This document shows positions 53,466-63,200 of a stretch of DNA of 64,000 bases, one piece after another. The DNA comes from Nitrogeniibacter aestuarii (GTDB lineage: Bacteria; Pseudomonadota; Gammaproteobacteria; Burkholderiales; Rhodocyclaceae). The notes below the pieces were generated by a model. It worked only from the letters and a program-made list of their open reading frames with translations, was not told where the DNA came from and did not search any database. The first letter of the stretch is position 1, and each line of letters begins with the position of its first letter. The stretch is from assembly GCF_017309585.1 (NCBI RefSeq), contig NZ_CP071321.1:4546001-4610000 (forward strand). The letters are read 5' to 3'. The position numbers and the translations under genes were made by a program.

Positions 53466-53693
53466 TCAGGACTCATCGACGAAGGGGACGAACAGGCATG
53501 CAAGGCCGATCGCGATGAAGAAAGCGCACCAGAAATAGAAGCGAAGGGGCGACGCGGCCCGATGGATGGTGGTCACCCCCCCGGTGTGCGAGCGCGACCC
53601 GACCCGGATCGAGCCCTTGAGCACGCCGTACAGGCTGTAACCGATCAAGACCAGCGCGAGCGGGTAGCGCAGGAATTCGAATATATGGATCAA
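53466..53693 (-). CDS. Small two-helix membrane protein
   Basis: 75 residues from a TTG at 53693 (GGTGG upstream). Two hydrophobic segments (YPLALVLIGYSLYGVL and FYFWCAFFIAIGLACLFVPF) with a basic loop. I do not recognise a family. No ATG is available in frame near this start, so the beginning is uncertain. Confidence 0.5.
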   Translation of the reverse strand: MIHIFEFLRYPLALVLIGYSLYGVLKGSIRVGSRSHTGGVTTIHRAASPLRFYFWCAFFIAIGLACLFVPFVDES

Positions 53694-53875
53694 GGGTGAG
53701 CCACCTTTGGCGTGATGAGCACCCACTGCCCGAATGCCGCCAGGACAGGTTCGAACACCCATCGCAGTCCGGGGAGACGGGTGCCGCCGGAGCGACGTTC
53801 GTCGTCCTGCAACAGCCAGAACGACACCGGTGCATCGTCCTCAACGATCGAAGAAACCTCGGCTTTCATCCGCGC

Positions 53876-54322
53876 TCATTCATTGTCGGCGACACGCGGA
53901 CCCTGAACGAAGCGCAGCCTGTCACGTGCCGAGGGCACGACGCACTGTTCGTGTTTGCCGAACAGCCGATAGCGGTTCAGCGCGATCCGGTCGTACAGAA
54001 AATCCCGGAGACTTTCGGGCACCACGCGCAAGCTCGCGAGCCACCGCCACGGCGTCGGCAAGCGTGCGACGACGCGAAGAAAAGCGTCACTGCGCTCAAA
54101 CGCCTTGCCGTCCTCGACCAGCAACATCGTGTCGTAGTGGTCGGTCGGGTAACCGAACCAGGCGAGAATGGCCTGGCCTTCGTCTGACTGGACGCTGCAA
54201 AGCTTGAACCGATGCGCCGTATCATGCTGAATGATGAACCGGCTCCAGCCGTTGCACAGCTTGCAGACCCCATCGAAGAGGATGACCTTCTCATCAGGAC
54301 CGATGTTCGGAGGCAGTTTCAC
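53876..54322 (-). CDS. DCC-family (DUF393) thiol-disulfide oxidoreductase-like protein
   Basis: 148 residues. VILFDGVCKLCNGW contains the D-x2-C-x2-C motif that names the family. The domain then runs with FKLCSVQSDEGQA and ALNRYRLFGK near the end, as usual. The predicted thioredoxin-like activity is not established for the family. I place the start at the GTG at 54322, with GGGGA 7 nt upstream; the longer upstream frame has no family features. Confidence 0.78.
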   Translation of the reverse strand: MKLPPNIGPDEKVILFDGVCKLCNGWSRFIIQHDTAHRFKLCSVQSDEGQAILAWFGYPTDHYDTMLLVEDGKAFERSDAFLRVVARLPTPWRWLASLRVVPESLRDFLYDRIALNRYRLFGKHEQCVVPSARDRLRFVQGPRVADNE

Positions 54323-54446
54323 GCAGATTTCCCCAGTATTCCCGTCGGCCGGGCTCACTGCACCACCGCCCGGCTTGCCACCAGCATAGCCCCGCAGGTC
54401 GGCGTCAGCAACGACGCACCCGAACGGCTCACTCGTGTCACGCAAC

Positions 54447-55346
54447 ATGAACTCAAGCTTCCCCATCCGCTACGTCGAACCCGTCTACCGCCCGCCCAGC
54501 GAGGCCCGCTCGTTGATCCTGCCGGTCACCGACGGGTGTTCCTGGAACCACTGCACCTTCTGCGAGATGTACACCGCGCCGCAGAAGAAATTCCGCGCGC
54601 GCGACGAAGACGAGGTGATGCGCAACATTCAGGAGACCGGCGCGCGCCTGGGCGACGCCGTCCAACGCGTGTTTCTGGCCGATGGCGACGCCCTGGTGTT
54701 GCCGACGCGACGGCTGCTGAGCATTCTCGAGGCGATTCGCACCCACATGCCGTCGGTACGGCGCATCTCCAGTTACTGCCTGCCGCGCAATCTGCGCAAG
54801 AAGTCGCAGGCCGAGATCGACGCGCTGGCGCAGGCGGGGCTGAAGATGGTCTATGTGGGTGCCGAGTCGGGTGACGACGAGGTGCTTGCAAGGGTCAACA
54901 AGGGCGAAACCTTCGACACCACCCGCGAGGCGCTCGACAAGCTGGGCCAGGCGGGGATCACCCGCTCGGTGATGATTCTCAACGGCCTGGGCGGCCCGGC
55001 ACTGAGCGACCAGCATGCCGACAACTCGGCCCGGCTCATGAACGCCACCCAGCCGGAGTATCTCTCTACGCTGGTGGTGAGCTTTCCGCTGGGCGAGCAG
55101 CGCTTTCGGGCGGATTTTCCCGAATGGACGCCGCTGGATCAGCCCGGCCTGTTTCGCGAGATGGAGCGCTTGCTGTCCGCGCTTGAGCTTAACAAGACCG
55201 TATTCCGCTCCGACCACGCCAGTAACTGGCTGGTGCTCAAAGGGACACTGGGGGCCGACAAGGCGCGATTGCTGGCGCAGGTACGCAGCGCCATTGAAGC
55301 GCCCGAGGCCGCGCCCCTGCGCCCGGCATGGGCACGCGGGCTTTAG
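54447..55346 (+). CDS. Radical SAM protein
   Basis: 299 residues. GCSWNHCTFC gives cysteines 31, 36 and 39 (C-x4-C-x2-C), which bind the 4Fe-4S cluster in this Elp3/HemN-like subgroup. The SAM-binding Gly/Glu stretches follow (FLADGDAL; VYVGAESGDDEVLARV). There is no extra Fe-S or B12 domain. The substrate is unknown. An in-frame GTG 12 nt upstream is another possible start. Divergent from the DUF393 gene. Confidence 0.82.
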   Translation: MNSSFPIRYVEPVYRPPSEARSLILPVTDGCSWNHCTFCEMYTAPQKKFRARDEDEVMRNIQETGARLGDAVQRVFLADGDALVLPTRRLLSILEAIRTHMPSVRRISSYCLPRNLRKKSQAEIDALAQAGLKMVYVGAESGDDEVLARVNKGETFDTTREALDKLGQAGITRSVMILNGLGGPALSDQHADNSARLMNATQPEYLSTLVVSFPLGEQRFRADFPEWTPLDQPGLFREMERLLSALELNKTVFRSDHASNWLVLKGTLGADKARLLAQVRSAIEAPEAAPLRPAWARGL

Positions 55347-55426
55347 GTGATCATTGCCACCTGATCCACCGGATCACTGATTGTGTGTTGCCGACCCCGA
55401 CGCCATCCACCGTGTCGGTGCGCGGC

Positions 55427-55861
55427 TCAAGCGTCGGCCGATGGCGTCTCGTCTGTGGTTTCGGCGGCCGCAGAAGGCGGCGGTGGCGGCGGAGCGGTCC
55501 CCGACAGCAATTCGATCACCCGATCGGCAAGCACACCGGGCTTGAACGGCTTGATCACGTAGCCCTGGATACCCAGCTGGACGAAGCGTCCGATCATGCC
55601 CTTGTCGGCTTCCGCGGTCAGGATGATGATCGGCGTGGTGTCACCCTTTTCGCGGAGGGTCTTGACGACCTGCTCACCGCCCATGTTGGGCATGCCGATG
55701 TCGCAGATGATGAGATCGGCGGGCATTGACTCATGCATGTCCAGTGCCTGGCGCCCGTCCGACGCTTCGGCAATGCTCACCTTCAACTCCACGAGTGCGG
55801 ATTTGACGAAGCCCCGGATGACCGAGATATCGTCAGCAACGAGAATCCGTTTATCCGCCAT
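55427..55861 (-). CDS. CheY-like single-domain response regulator with Pro-rich tail
   Basis: 144 residues. Receiver domain with ILVADDISVIRG (acidic pair), IICDIGMPNMGG (phospho-acceptor Asp54) and YVIKPFKPG (Lys). The last 25 residues are a Pro/Ala/Thr tail (APPPPPPSAAAETTDE) without a known function. There is no output domain; a role in motility or in a phosphorelay is possible. No kinase gene is next to it. Confidence 0.83.
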   Translation of the reverse strand: MADKRILVADDISVIRGFVKSALVELKVSIAEASDGRQALDMHESMPADLIICDIGMPNMGGEQVVKTLREKGDTTPIIILTAEADKGMIGRFVQLGIQGYVIKPFKPGVLADRVIELLSGTAPPPPPPSAAAETTDETPSADA

Positions 55862-55963
55862 GAAAATGCCCGCAATGGAAGGTCGAGTCGACAATAACGA
55901 CCATCGGCCCGTGGCCTTGAGGGTCACGAGTCGCTCTTCCCTGAAGCGCGCGGCTGTCGCATC

Positions 55964-56386
55964 ATGGACGTCATGGCCTATCAGCAACAGATTTCAATCG
56001 AGACAGGCGGACGTGGCACCCGCAACATCACCGAAGCGGTGGACGCGGTGGTGCGCAGCAGCGGAGTCGATACCGGGCTGTGTCACGTGTTCGTGCAACA
56101 CACCAGCTGTTCGCTCACCATCACCGAGAATGCCGATCCGGACGTGCGCCGCGACCTGGAAACGGTCCTCGCGCGTCTGGCACCGGATGGCGATCCGGCC
56201 TACGTGCACGACCTTGAGGGGCCCGACGACATGGCGGCCCACGCGCGCAGCGTGCTGACCGACACCGGGCTGACGGTGCCGGTGGGTCGCGGCCGCTTGC
56301 TGCTGGGCACCTGGCAGGGCATTTTCCTCTGGGAACACCGCACTGCTAGGCACCGGCGCAAGGTCGTCGTGACGGTGATCGGCTGA
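55964..56386 (+). CDS. YjbQ-family (UPF0047) protein
   Basis: 140 residues. VFVQHTSCSLTITENADPDVR and LLLGTWQGIFLWEHR are the family's conserved segments, with His and Glu at the expected site. Members have weak thiamine-phosphate synthase activity; the physiological role is not settled. An ATG at 55973 is a possible alternative start. Divergent from the CheY-like gene. Confidence 0.85.
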   Translation: MDVMAYQQQISIETGGRGTRNITEAVDAVVRSSGVDTGLCHVFVQHTSCSLTITENADPDVRRDLETVLARLAPDGDPAYVHDLEGPDDMAAHARSVLTDTGLTVPVGRGRLLLGTWQGIFLWEHRTARHRRKVVVTVIG

Positions 56387-56464
56387 ACGCCCTGCCATCA
56401 AACTGACAGAATGATGCGGCAGCATGGAGACCATGCTTCACGCATCGACACACAGGAGACACGC

Positions 56465-57058
56465 GTGACCACTGCACTGAGCCAGGACGTGCTCGAACAG
56501 GCTTTCCTGTCCGCACGCACCTACAACAGCTTCACCCCCCGCCAGATCGACGACGAGACCATCCTCAAGCTCTACGACCTGCTGCGCTGGGGCCCCACCT
56601 CGATGAACTGCCAGCCGGCACGCTACGTGTTCGTGCGCAGCGCCGCCGCCAAGGAGCGCCTCACCAGCACGCTTGCCGAAGGCAATATTGCCAAGACCAT
56701 GGCGGCGCCACTGACGGTGATCGTGGCCAAGGACACCCGCTTCTACGAGCACCTCCCCAGCCAGTTTCCCCATGCCGAGAACGCCCAGGCAATGTTCGCC
56801 GACAACGAGGCTCTGGCGCAGACCACCGCGTTTCGCAACAGCACCCTGCAGGGCGGCTACCTGATCATGGCGGCCCGGCTGCTGGGTCTGGACTGCGGGC
56901 CGATGAGCGGCTTCGACGCCGACAAGCTCGATGCCGCGTTTTTCGCCGATGGGCGCTGGAAGGCGAACTTCCTGGTCAATCTCGGCTATGGAGATCCTTC
57001 GGGGAATCACCCGCGGGGGCCGAGGTTGGCGTTTGATGAGGTGGCGAAGATCGTCTGA
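56465..57058 (+). CDS. rutE: RutE-like malonic semialdehyde reductase (nitroreductase family)
   Basis: 197 residues. YNSFTPRQIDDETILKLYDL and RWGPTSMNCQPARYVFV are the FMN-binding N-terminal parts of the RutE/HadB-type nitroreductases. GPMSGFDADKLDAAFF lies near the C-terminus, as in RutE. These reduce malonic semialdehyde to 3-hydroxypropionate. Here it stands alone, without other rut genes, so the real substrate could differ. The GTG start at 56465 has AGGAG 6-7 nt upstream. Confidence 0.78.
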   Translation: MTTALSQDVLEQAFLSARTYNSFTPRQIDDETILKLYDLLRWGPTSMNCQPARYVFVRSAAAKERLTSTLAEGNIAKTMAAPLTVIVAKDTRFYEHLPSQFPHAENAQAMFADNEALAQTTAFRNSTLQGGYLIMAARLLGLDCGPMSGFDADKLDAAFFADGRWKANFLVNLGYGDPSGNHPRGPRLAFDEVAKIV

Positions 57059-57143
57059 GCAGGCGTGCTGCCAGCAATGGCCGTGGCGTGACCTCGAATG
57101 CAATTGCGATTGCGGAAGGATTGACCTTGCCTGTTCGTTGGTG

Positions 57144-57654
57144 GGGTTTCGCACCGGCGGGCGACCTACTTTCTTGGCGCGCAAGAAAGTAGGCAAAGAG
57201 ACGCATCCCGCTTTTCGTGGCCCTTCGGGCTGCCCTCCCTGCCCGAACGCTCAGCAGGTGACTTCGCAAACTCGCCCTGCGGGCTCAGACAGCGAAGTCA
57301 CTTACTCTGCTGATCATCCGGACGACTCGGCACGACAGAGGGATTGGGGCCGTGCCAACTGTTACGGCCGTACGTTCAAGTTTCGCTGTTCCCGGCGTCG
57401 CTGCGCTCGGCCGGGCGACGAAACCCACCCGAAAGGCACGCCCGGAGTGCCCTCGAAAGCGCCAATCGACAAGCACCGGGGGCGGGGAAACGGGCTTCGC
57501 TGTCTGAGCCCGAAGGGCGAGTTGGCGAAGCACGCCGCCACCGGGGTTTGGCGGTTGGGGATCGCCGCAGGCGACGCGACCGTGGGCTGTGCTTCTTTGC
57601 CTACTTTCTTGCACAAGCAAGAAAGTAGGTCGCCCGCCGGGGCGAGACCCGGCC
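57144..57654 (+). mobile_element. Composite MITE-like element, copy 2 (511 bp)
   Basis: Reverse complement of the element at 23743-24248: module A (reversed), linker, module B. End hairpins are at 57165-57193 (CCTACTTTCTTG/CAAGAAAGTAGG) and 57600-57629 (13-bp arms). Core hairpins are at 57258-57301 (GTGACTTCGC/GCGAAGTCAC) and 57494-57531 (GCTTCGC/GCGAAGC). It fills the gap between the rutE-like and ompA-like genes. No transposase is present. Confidence 0.6.
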
Positions 57655-57692
57655 AAGGCAAGCCAGGCACAGCCACAACCCCCGCAGCCAAC

Positions 57693-57717
57693 AAAAAACC
57701 GGGCACACGGCCCGGTT
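57693..57717 (-). terminator. Rho-independent terminator of the ompA-like gene
   Basis: On the minus strand AACCGGGC and GCCCGGTT form a perfect 8-bp stem with a 5-nt loop, followed by TTTTTTG. It lies about 30 nt after the stop of the OmpA-like gene. Confidence 0.85.
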
Positions 57718-57745
57718 CTTCATTTCGCTGAACAGCGACCCCAGC

Positions 57746-58315
57746 TTACTGCACCCGCACTTCCACCCGACGGGCTTCAGCCGGCTCACCTTCACCGAGG
57801 GTCACTTCAGGCTTGCGCAGCTGGATCATTGCCGCAGGCACGCCCTCGGCGATGAGTGCGTCACGCACGGCCATGGCGCGGTTCTTGGCGACTTCGGCAT
57901 TGACCTGGGCAGTGCCCGACTCGTCATGGAAGCCGGAAATCAGCACCACGGCGTCGCCTGCTTCCATCTTGGTGATGACCTTGGACAGGGCCGCCACGTT
58001 GGCACGGGCATCGTCGGACAGGTCGGTCTGGCCCACGTTGAAGTACACCTTCAGCTGAGCATCACCCACCGGTGCGATGTCGGAGAACACCATGGTGGTC
58101 TCGGTCACCGGCGCATAGGGCTGCGCTTCGGCTTGAGCCTCGGCAGCGGCTTCGGCCTTGATCTCGCCCACCGGGGTCGGCACAACCTCGACCACTTCCA
58201 CCCCCTGGCCCTGGTTCACTTTCCAGATCCCCAGGCCGATCACCAGCGCAATCACCAGCGCGATGACAAAGAAAACCACGCCAAGGGGAATACCCAGTTC
58301 GTCTTGTTCGTCCAT
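57746..58315 (-). CDS. OmpA-family C-terminal-domain protein with inner-membrane anchor
   Basis: 189 residues. One N-terminal helix (VVFFVIALVIALVIGLGIW) anchors it; an Ala/Glu-rich linker (EIKAEAAAEAQAEAQ) follows; the last 115 residues are an OmpA-like domain (LKVYFNVGQTDLSDDA; ISGFHDESGTAQVN; NRAMAVRDALIAEGV). The domain binds peptidoglycan in the periplasm, so the protein ties the membrane to the wall. A strong terminator follows. Confidence 0.85.
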   Translation of the reverse strand: MDEQDELGIPLGVVFFVIALVIALVIGLGIWKVNQGQGVEVVEVVPTPVGEIKAEAAAEAQAEAQPYAPVTETTMVFSDIAPVGDAQLKVYFNVGQTDLSDDARANVAALSKVITKMEAGDAVVLISGFHDESGTAQVNAEVAKNRAMAVRDALIAEGVPAAMIQLRKPEVTLGEGEPAEARRVEVRVQ

Positions 58316-58411
58316 GTTTACTGACCTCGATTCGAGCGTTTATGCAAAAGTCGTGTTGCGCGGCATTCTAGCGCAGGCACATGACACTGTCTGTGAGCAT
58401 CTGATACCGGC

Positions 58412-60025
58412 TCAGGCGGTTTCCACCTTCTGGCCATGTTCGCGGGTGGCATTGAAGCCCACGTCCGGCCATTTCTCCATGGTCACCTGCAGGTTGTAGC
58501 GGGTGCTGGCGAGATAGACCGGGTTGCCGTCCACGTCGTTGCCCAGGCGCATGGCCTGTTCCTTTTCGAACTTGCGGCGGGTGGCCTCGTCCGGGAACAC
58601 CAGCCAGCGGGCGGTGTAGATGTCGGCCGTCTCGAAGATCGCGTCCACCTTGTACTCGTCCTTCAGCCGCTGGGCCACCACTTCGAACTGCAGCTGGCCG
58701 ACGGCACCGAGCAGCATCTGCCCGCCGATGGCCTCGAACACCTGGATGGCGCCTTCCTCGCCCAGCTCCTGCAGGCCCTTCTGCAGCTGCTTGGTCTTGA
58801 GGGGGTCCCTGAGCCGCGCGGCGCGGAACATTTCCGGCGCGAAGTACGGAATGCCCTTGAAGTGCAGCGCTTCGCCTTCGGTCAGGGTGTCACCGATCTG
58901 CAGCTGGCCATGGTTGTGAATACCGATGATGTCGCCGGCGTAGGCGGCCTCCATGTGCACCCGTTCGTTGGCCATGAAGGTCAGGGCGCTGGCGATCTTG
59001 AACTCCCGGTCCAGCCGCTGGTGGCGGGTTTTCATGCCCGGCTCGTACTTGCCCGAGCACACACGGAAGAAGGCGATACGGTCCCGGTGCTTCGGGTCCA
59101 TGTTGGCCTGGATCTTGAACACGAAGCCGGAGAATTTCGGTTCGGCCGGCGCGATCATGCGCGCGGAGCCGTCCCGCGGCTGCGGCGGCGGCGCCCAGTC
59201 CACCAGCGCCTGCAGAATTTCCTGCACACCGAAGTTGTTGATACCGGAGCCGAAGAACACCGGCGATTGCTGGCCTGCCAGGAAGCGCTCGATGCTGAAG
59301 GGCTCGGTCGCCCCTTCGATCAGCTCCACGTCATCGCGCACCTGCCCGATCTCGTTCGGGAACAGCTCGTCGAGCTTGGGGTTGGACAGCTCGGTGATGA
59401 TCTCGGCGCTGCTCTTGCGCTCCTCGCCGGCGGTAAAGCGCAGCAGGCGGTTGTCGAGCAGGTGATACACGCCCTTGAAGCTCTTGCCCATGCCCACCGG
59501 CCAGGTCACCGGGGCACATTCGATCTTGAGCGTTTCCTCGATTTCCTGCAGCAGGTCGAAGGGCTCGCGCACCTCGCGGTCGAACTTGTTCACGAAGGTG
59601 ATGATCGGCGTGTTGCGCAATCGGCACACGTCGAGCAGCTTGATGGTCTGCGCCTCCACGCCCTTGGCGGCGTCGATCACCATCACCGCCGCGTCCACGG
59701 CGGTGAGCACCCGGTAGGTGTCTTCCGAGAAGTCCTCGTGGCCCGGGGTGTCGAGCAGGTTGATGGTGTGGTCCTGGTACTCGAACTGCATCACCGACGA
59801 GCTCACCGAGATGCCGCGCTGCTTTTCCACCTCCATCCAGTCGGAGGTGGCATGGCGGGCGCTCTTGCGCGCCTTCACCGTCCCGGCCAGCTGAATGGCG
59901 CCGCCGAACAGCAGCAGCTTTTCGGTAAGGGTGGTCTTACCCGCATCCGGGTGCGAGATGATGGCAAAGGTGCGCCGGCGCTGGGTCTGTTTGACCAGTT
60001 CGGGCGGATAGGGGGTGGCGGTCAT
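58412..60025 (-). CDS. prfC: Peptide chain release factor 3
   Basis: 537 residues. GTPase motifs: AIISHPDAGKTTLTEKLL (G1), LDTPGHEDFSEDTYR (G3) and ITFVNKFDRE (G4, NKFD). The C-terminal half matches RF3 (IGGQMLLGAVGQLQFEVV). It recycles RF1 and RF2 from the ribosome after termination. The start at 60025 is chosen because family homology begins with TQRRRTFAIISH shortly after; an upstream in-frame extension has none. Confidence 0.95.
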   Translation of the reverse strand: MTATPYPPELVKQTQRRRTFAIISHPDAGKTTLTEKLLLFGGAIQLAGTVKARKSARHATSDWMEVEKQRGISVSSSVMQFEYQDHTINLLDTPGHEDFSEDTYRVLTAVDAAVMVIDAAKGVEAQTIKLLDVCRLRNTPIITFVNKFDREVREPFDLLQEIEETLKIECAPVTWPVGMGKSFKGVYHLLDNRLLRFTAGEERKSSAEIITELSNPKLDELFPNEIGQVRDDVELIEGATEPFSIERFLAGQQSPVFFGSGINNFGVQEILQALVDWAPPPQPRDGSARMIAPAEPKFSGFVFKIQANMDPKHRDRIAFFRVCSGKYEPGMKTRHQRLDREFKIASALTFMANERVHMEAAYAGDIIGIHNHGQLQIGDTLTEGEALHFKGIPYFAPEMFRAARLRDPLKTKQLQKGLQELGEEGAIQVFEAIGGQMLLGAVGQLQFEVVAQRLKDEYKVDAIFETADIYTARWLVFPDEATRRKFEKEQAMRLGNDVDGNPVYLASTRYNLQVTMEKWPDVGFNATREHGQKVETA

Positions 60026-60159
60026 GGTCGCGATCGATGGTTTGCCCCGAAAAACAGACTTTCGAAGCATGGAAGACAAAGCAGGGCTTTTACCGAAAGC
60101 AGGGCGCCGCGGCAAGTCTGTGCGACTGGCGGGCTCTGTCAAACGGCATAAAAACCCTT

Positions 60160-60186
60160 TTGACAGTGTGTAAACTTCCGTATTCT
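60160..60186 (+). promoter_or_regulatory. Possible promoter of the hybrid kinase gene
   Basis: TTGACA (60160-60165), a 15-nt spacer and TATTCT (60181-60186), in an AT-richer patch 44 nt before the start codon. The spacer is shorter than optimal. Confidence 0.4.
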
Positions 60187-60229
60187 GTCGGTTCGACAAA
60201 AATCAACAGCCGTTTCGCGTGCCGAAGTC

Positions 60230-63200
60230 ATGAACCAGACAACGCAGCCGCAGGCCCGAAAACACTCCCTGGTCAGCGCCCTCATGTGGCGCTTCACTTC
60301 GGTGATCGTGTTGTGCTTTGTCGTCTTCGGCATTTCGCTCTATCTCTTTGTCGTGGCACCCGCCACCCGCGAGCTGGCCGATAACGAAGTGCGCCAGGCG
60401 GCGCGCGAGGTGGCGGTGCGGCTGCGCCACGACGTCACCCAGCTCGAGCAGACCCTCATGACGGTGGCCGAGTGGTCTCAGCAAGGGCTGCTCTCGCGCG
60501 GTGACGTCACCGGCTTCAACCGGCTCCTGCAGCCCATCCTCTCCAACGACCCGCGTCTGTCCACCGTGCTGGTGGCGCAGGACGATGGCAGCGAGATCAT
60601 GCTGCTCGAGCAAAGTGGCGGGCGCTGGAGCAATCGCCTGACCCAGCCCGCCAACAGCGAGAATCGCTACCGATGGCTGGTGTGGACCGAAGGCGACCCG
60701 TTGCCACGCGAGGAGACCCGCGAGAGCCATTACGACCCGCGCACGCGCCCCTGGTTCAAGGGCGCCATGGGGCTCGAACAGGAGATGCGCCCCTTCTGGA
60801 CCGAGGCCTACCAGTTCTTCACCACTCGCGAACCGGGCATCACGCTCGCGACCCGCTGGACCGGTGCCGACGGCGCAACCCGGGTGGTGGCTCTCGACGT
60901 CCTGCTGGCCGATCTGTCGCGCATCACCACCGCCATCTCGGTGGGCGTGCGCGGCGGCGTGATGGTCTTCACCCAGGACGGCGAGACCATCGGCTTGCCG
61001 CGCTACCCCAGCTTTGCCAACCCGACCGCCATCCGCAATGCCGTGTTCCAGCCCGCCGACGCGCTGGGCGTGGAATTTGTCACCGCCGGCGTGGCCGCCT
61101 GGAACACGGCCGGCAGTGTTTCGGGCGCGGTGGGCTTCGATGCCGAACAGACACGCTGGCGTGGCTACTTCCAGCCGGTCGAACTCGGCGGGCACAGCCT
61201 GTGGATTGCCGCTTTCGCCCCCGAGGAAGACTTCGTCCCGGCCGGCGCCCGCGACATGGCGATCTTCGCCGGCCTGCTGCTGGCGGTCATGGCGCTGGGC
61301 GTGCTGCTGGCCGCGCGGCTGGCGCAACGGGTCAAACGCCCGCTGCGGGCGCTGGTGGCCCAGAGCGAACGCATCGGCAAACTGGACCTGCGCCCGGGCG
61401 AACCCATCAATGCCCCCTGGCAGGAGCTGGCCACCCTGGTCAGTGCCCAGAACAAGGCCCGTGAGTTGCTCGACGCCGCCCGCGCGGCAGAAGATCAGGC
61501 GGTCGACCTGCTCGAGGCCCAGGTCGCCGAACGCACCGATGAGCTCGCCCGCGAGCGCACCGCCCTGACCGATCAGTTGCTGTTCGTTCAGATCCTCATC
61601 GACGCCGTCCCCAACCCCATTTTCTACAAGGGGCCCGATGGCCGCTTCCTGGGGTGCAACCGGGCCTACGAGGCCACCTTCGGTACCACCCGGGCCTATC
61701 TGAACGGCAAGACGGTGCTCGACCTGGATTACCTGCCACCCAGCGATCGCGTGCTCTATCACGACGAGGACATGCGCGTGATCCGCAGCGTGGGACAGGT
61801 ACAGAAGGAAATCGCCATGCCCTTCGCGGACGGCGAGGTGCACGACACGCTGTACTGGGTGTCGGGCTTCACCCTGTCGGACGGACAGCCCGGGGGCCTG
61901 CTGGGCATCATCGTGGACATCTCGGCGACCAAGCGCGCAGAGCGTCGCGCGCGCGACGCCGAGGCCCAGCTGCGCGCCATTCTCGAATCGAGCCCCATCG
62001 CAGTGGTCATCAGCAACACCAGCGGCATGCCGCTGTTCGCCAATTCCCGGGCCTGCGAGCTGGCCGGCATGAGCCACGAGCGTTTCATGCAGTTGCCGGT
62101 GTCGCAACGCTTCATCGATCCGGAGCAGCGCGACCAGGCCCTGACCCTGCTCGACACCCAGGGCGAGGTCCGTGACCGCGAGGTGGCCCTGCGCCACGCC
62201 AGCGGCGAGACGCGCTGGGCGCTGCTGACCATGGAACGGGCCGAGCTGGGCAGCGAATCGGTCATCCTCGCCTGGACCTACGACATCACCCCGCTCAAGC
62301 AGGTCGAGCGCGAGCTGCGCAAACTTTCCCTGGCCGTGGAGGAAAGCCCGGTGATGGTGGTCATCACCAGCCCGCGCGGCGATATTCAGTACGTGAATCC
62401 GCACTTCACCAAGGTCACCGGCTACACGCAGGCCGACGTGGCCAACGACCCGCCGGACATCTTCGACGCCAGCGGCAACAAGGATGGCGTGTTCGCCACC
62501 CTCTGGGACACCCTGCGCCAGGGCAGCGTGTGGCGGGCCGAATGCCAGAGCACCCGCAAGAACGGCGAACACTTCTGGGTATCGATTGCGGTGAGCGGGC
62601 TCAAGGACAATGCTGGGGCCATCACCCACTGCGTGTGGGTGCTCGAAGACGTGTCGGCGCGCAAGGCCACCGAAACCGCGCTGCGCAACGCCAAGCGCAT
62701 GGCCGAAGAGGCCGCGCAGACCAAGAGCCGCTTCCTGGCCAACATGAGCCATGAAATCCGCACGCCCATGAACGCCATCATCGGCCTGTCGCACCTCACC
62801 CTCGAAACCGGGCTGGATGAGCTGCAGCACGATTACGTGGGCAAGATCCAGACCGCCGGCAAGACGCTGCTGCGGGTGATCAACGACATTCTCGATTTCT
62901 CGCGCATCGAGGCCGGGCGGGTGGAGATCGAATCGACGCCATTCACCCTCGACGAGGTGCTCGAACAGGTCACCACCCTGGTGGGTCAGCGTGCCCAGGA
63001 GAAGGGGCTGGAACTGCTGCTTGATGTGGACCCCGAGATCCCGAACCATCTGGTGGGCGACCCGTTCCGCCTCGGTCAGATTCTGACCAATCTGGTCGGC
63101 AATGCCGTCAAGTTCACCGAGCACGGCGAGGTGAGCATTCGCGTGCGCCTGCCCCGGCGCAGCGCGGGCCGGGCCACACTGGATTTTGCCGTTCAGGACA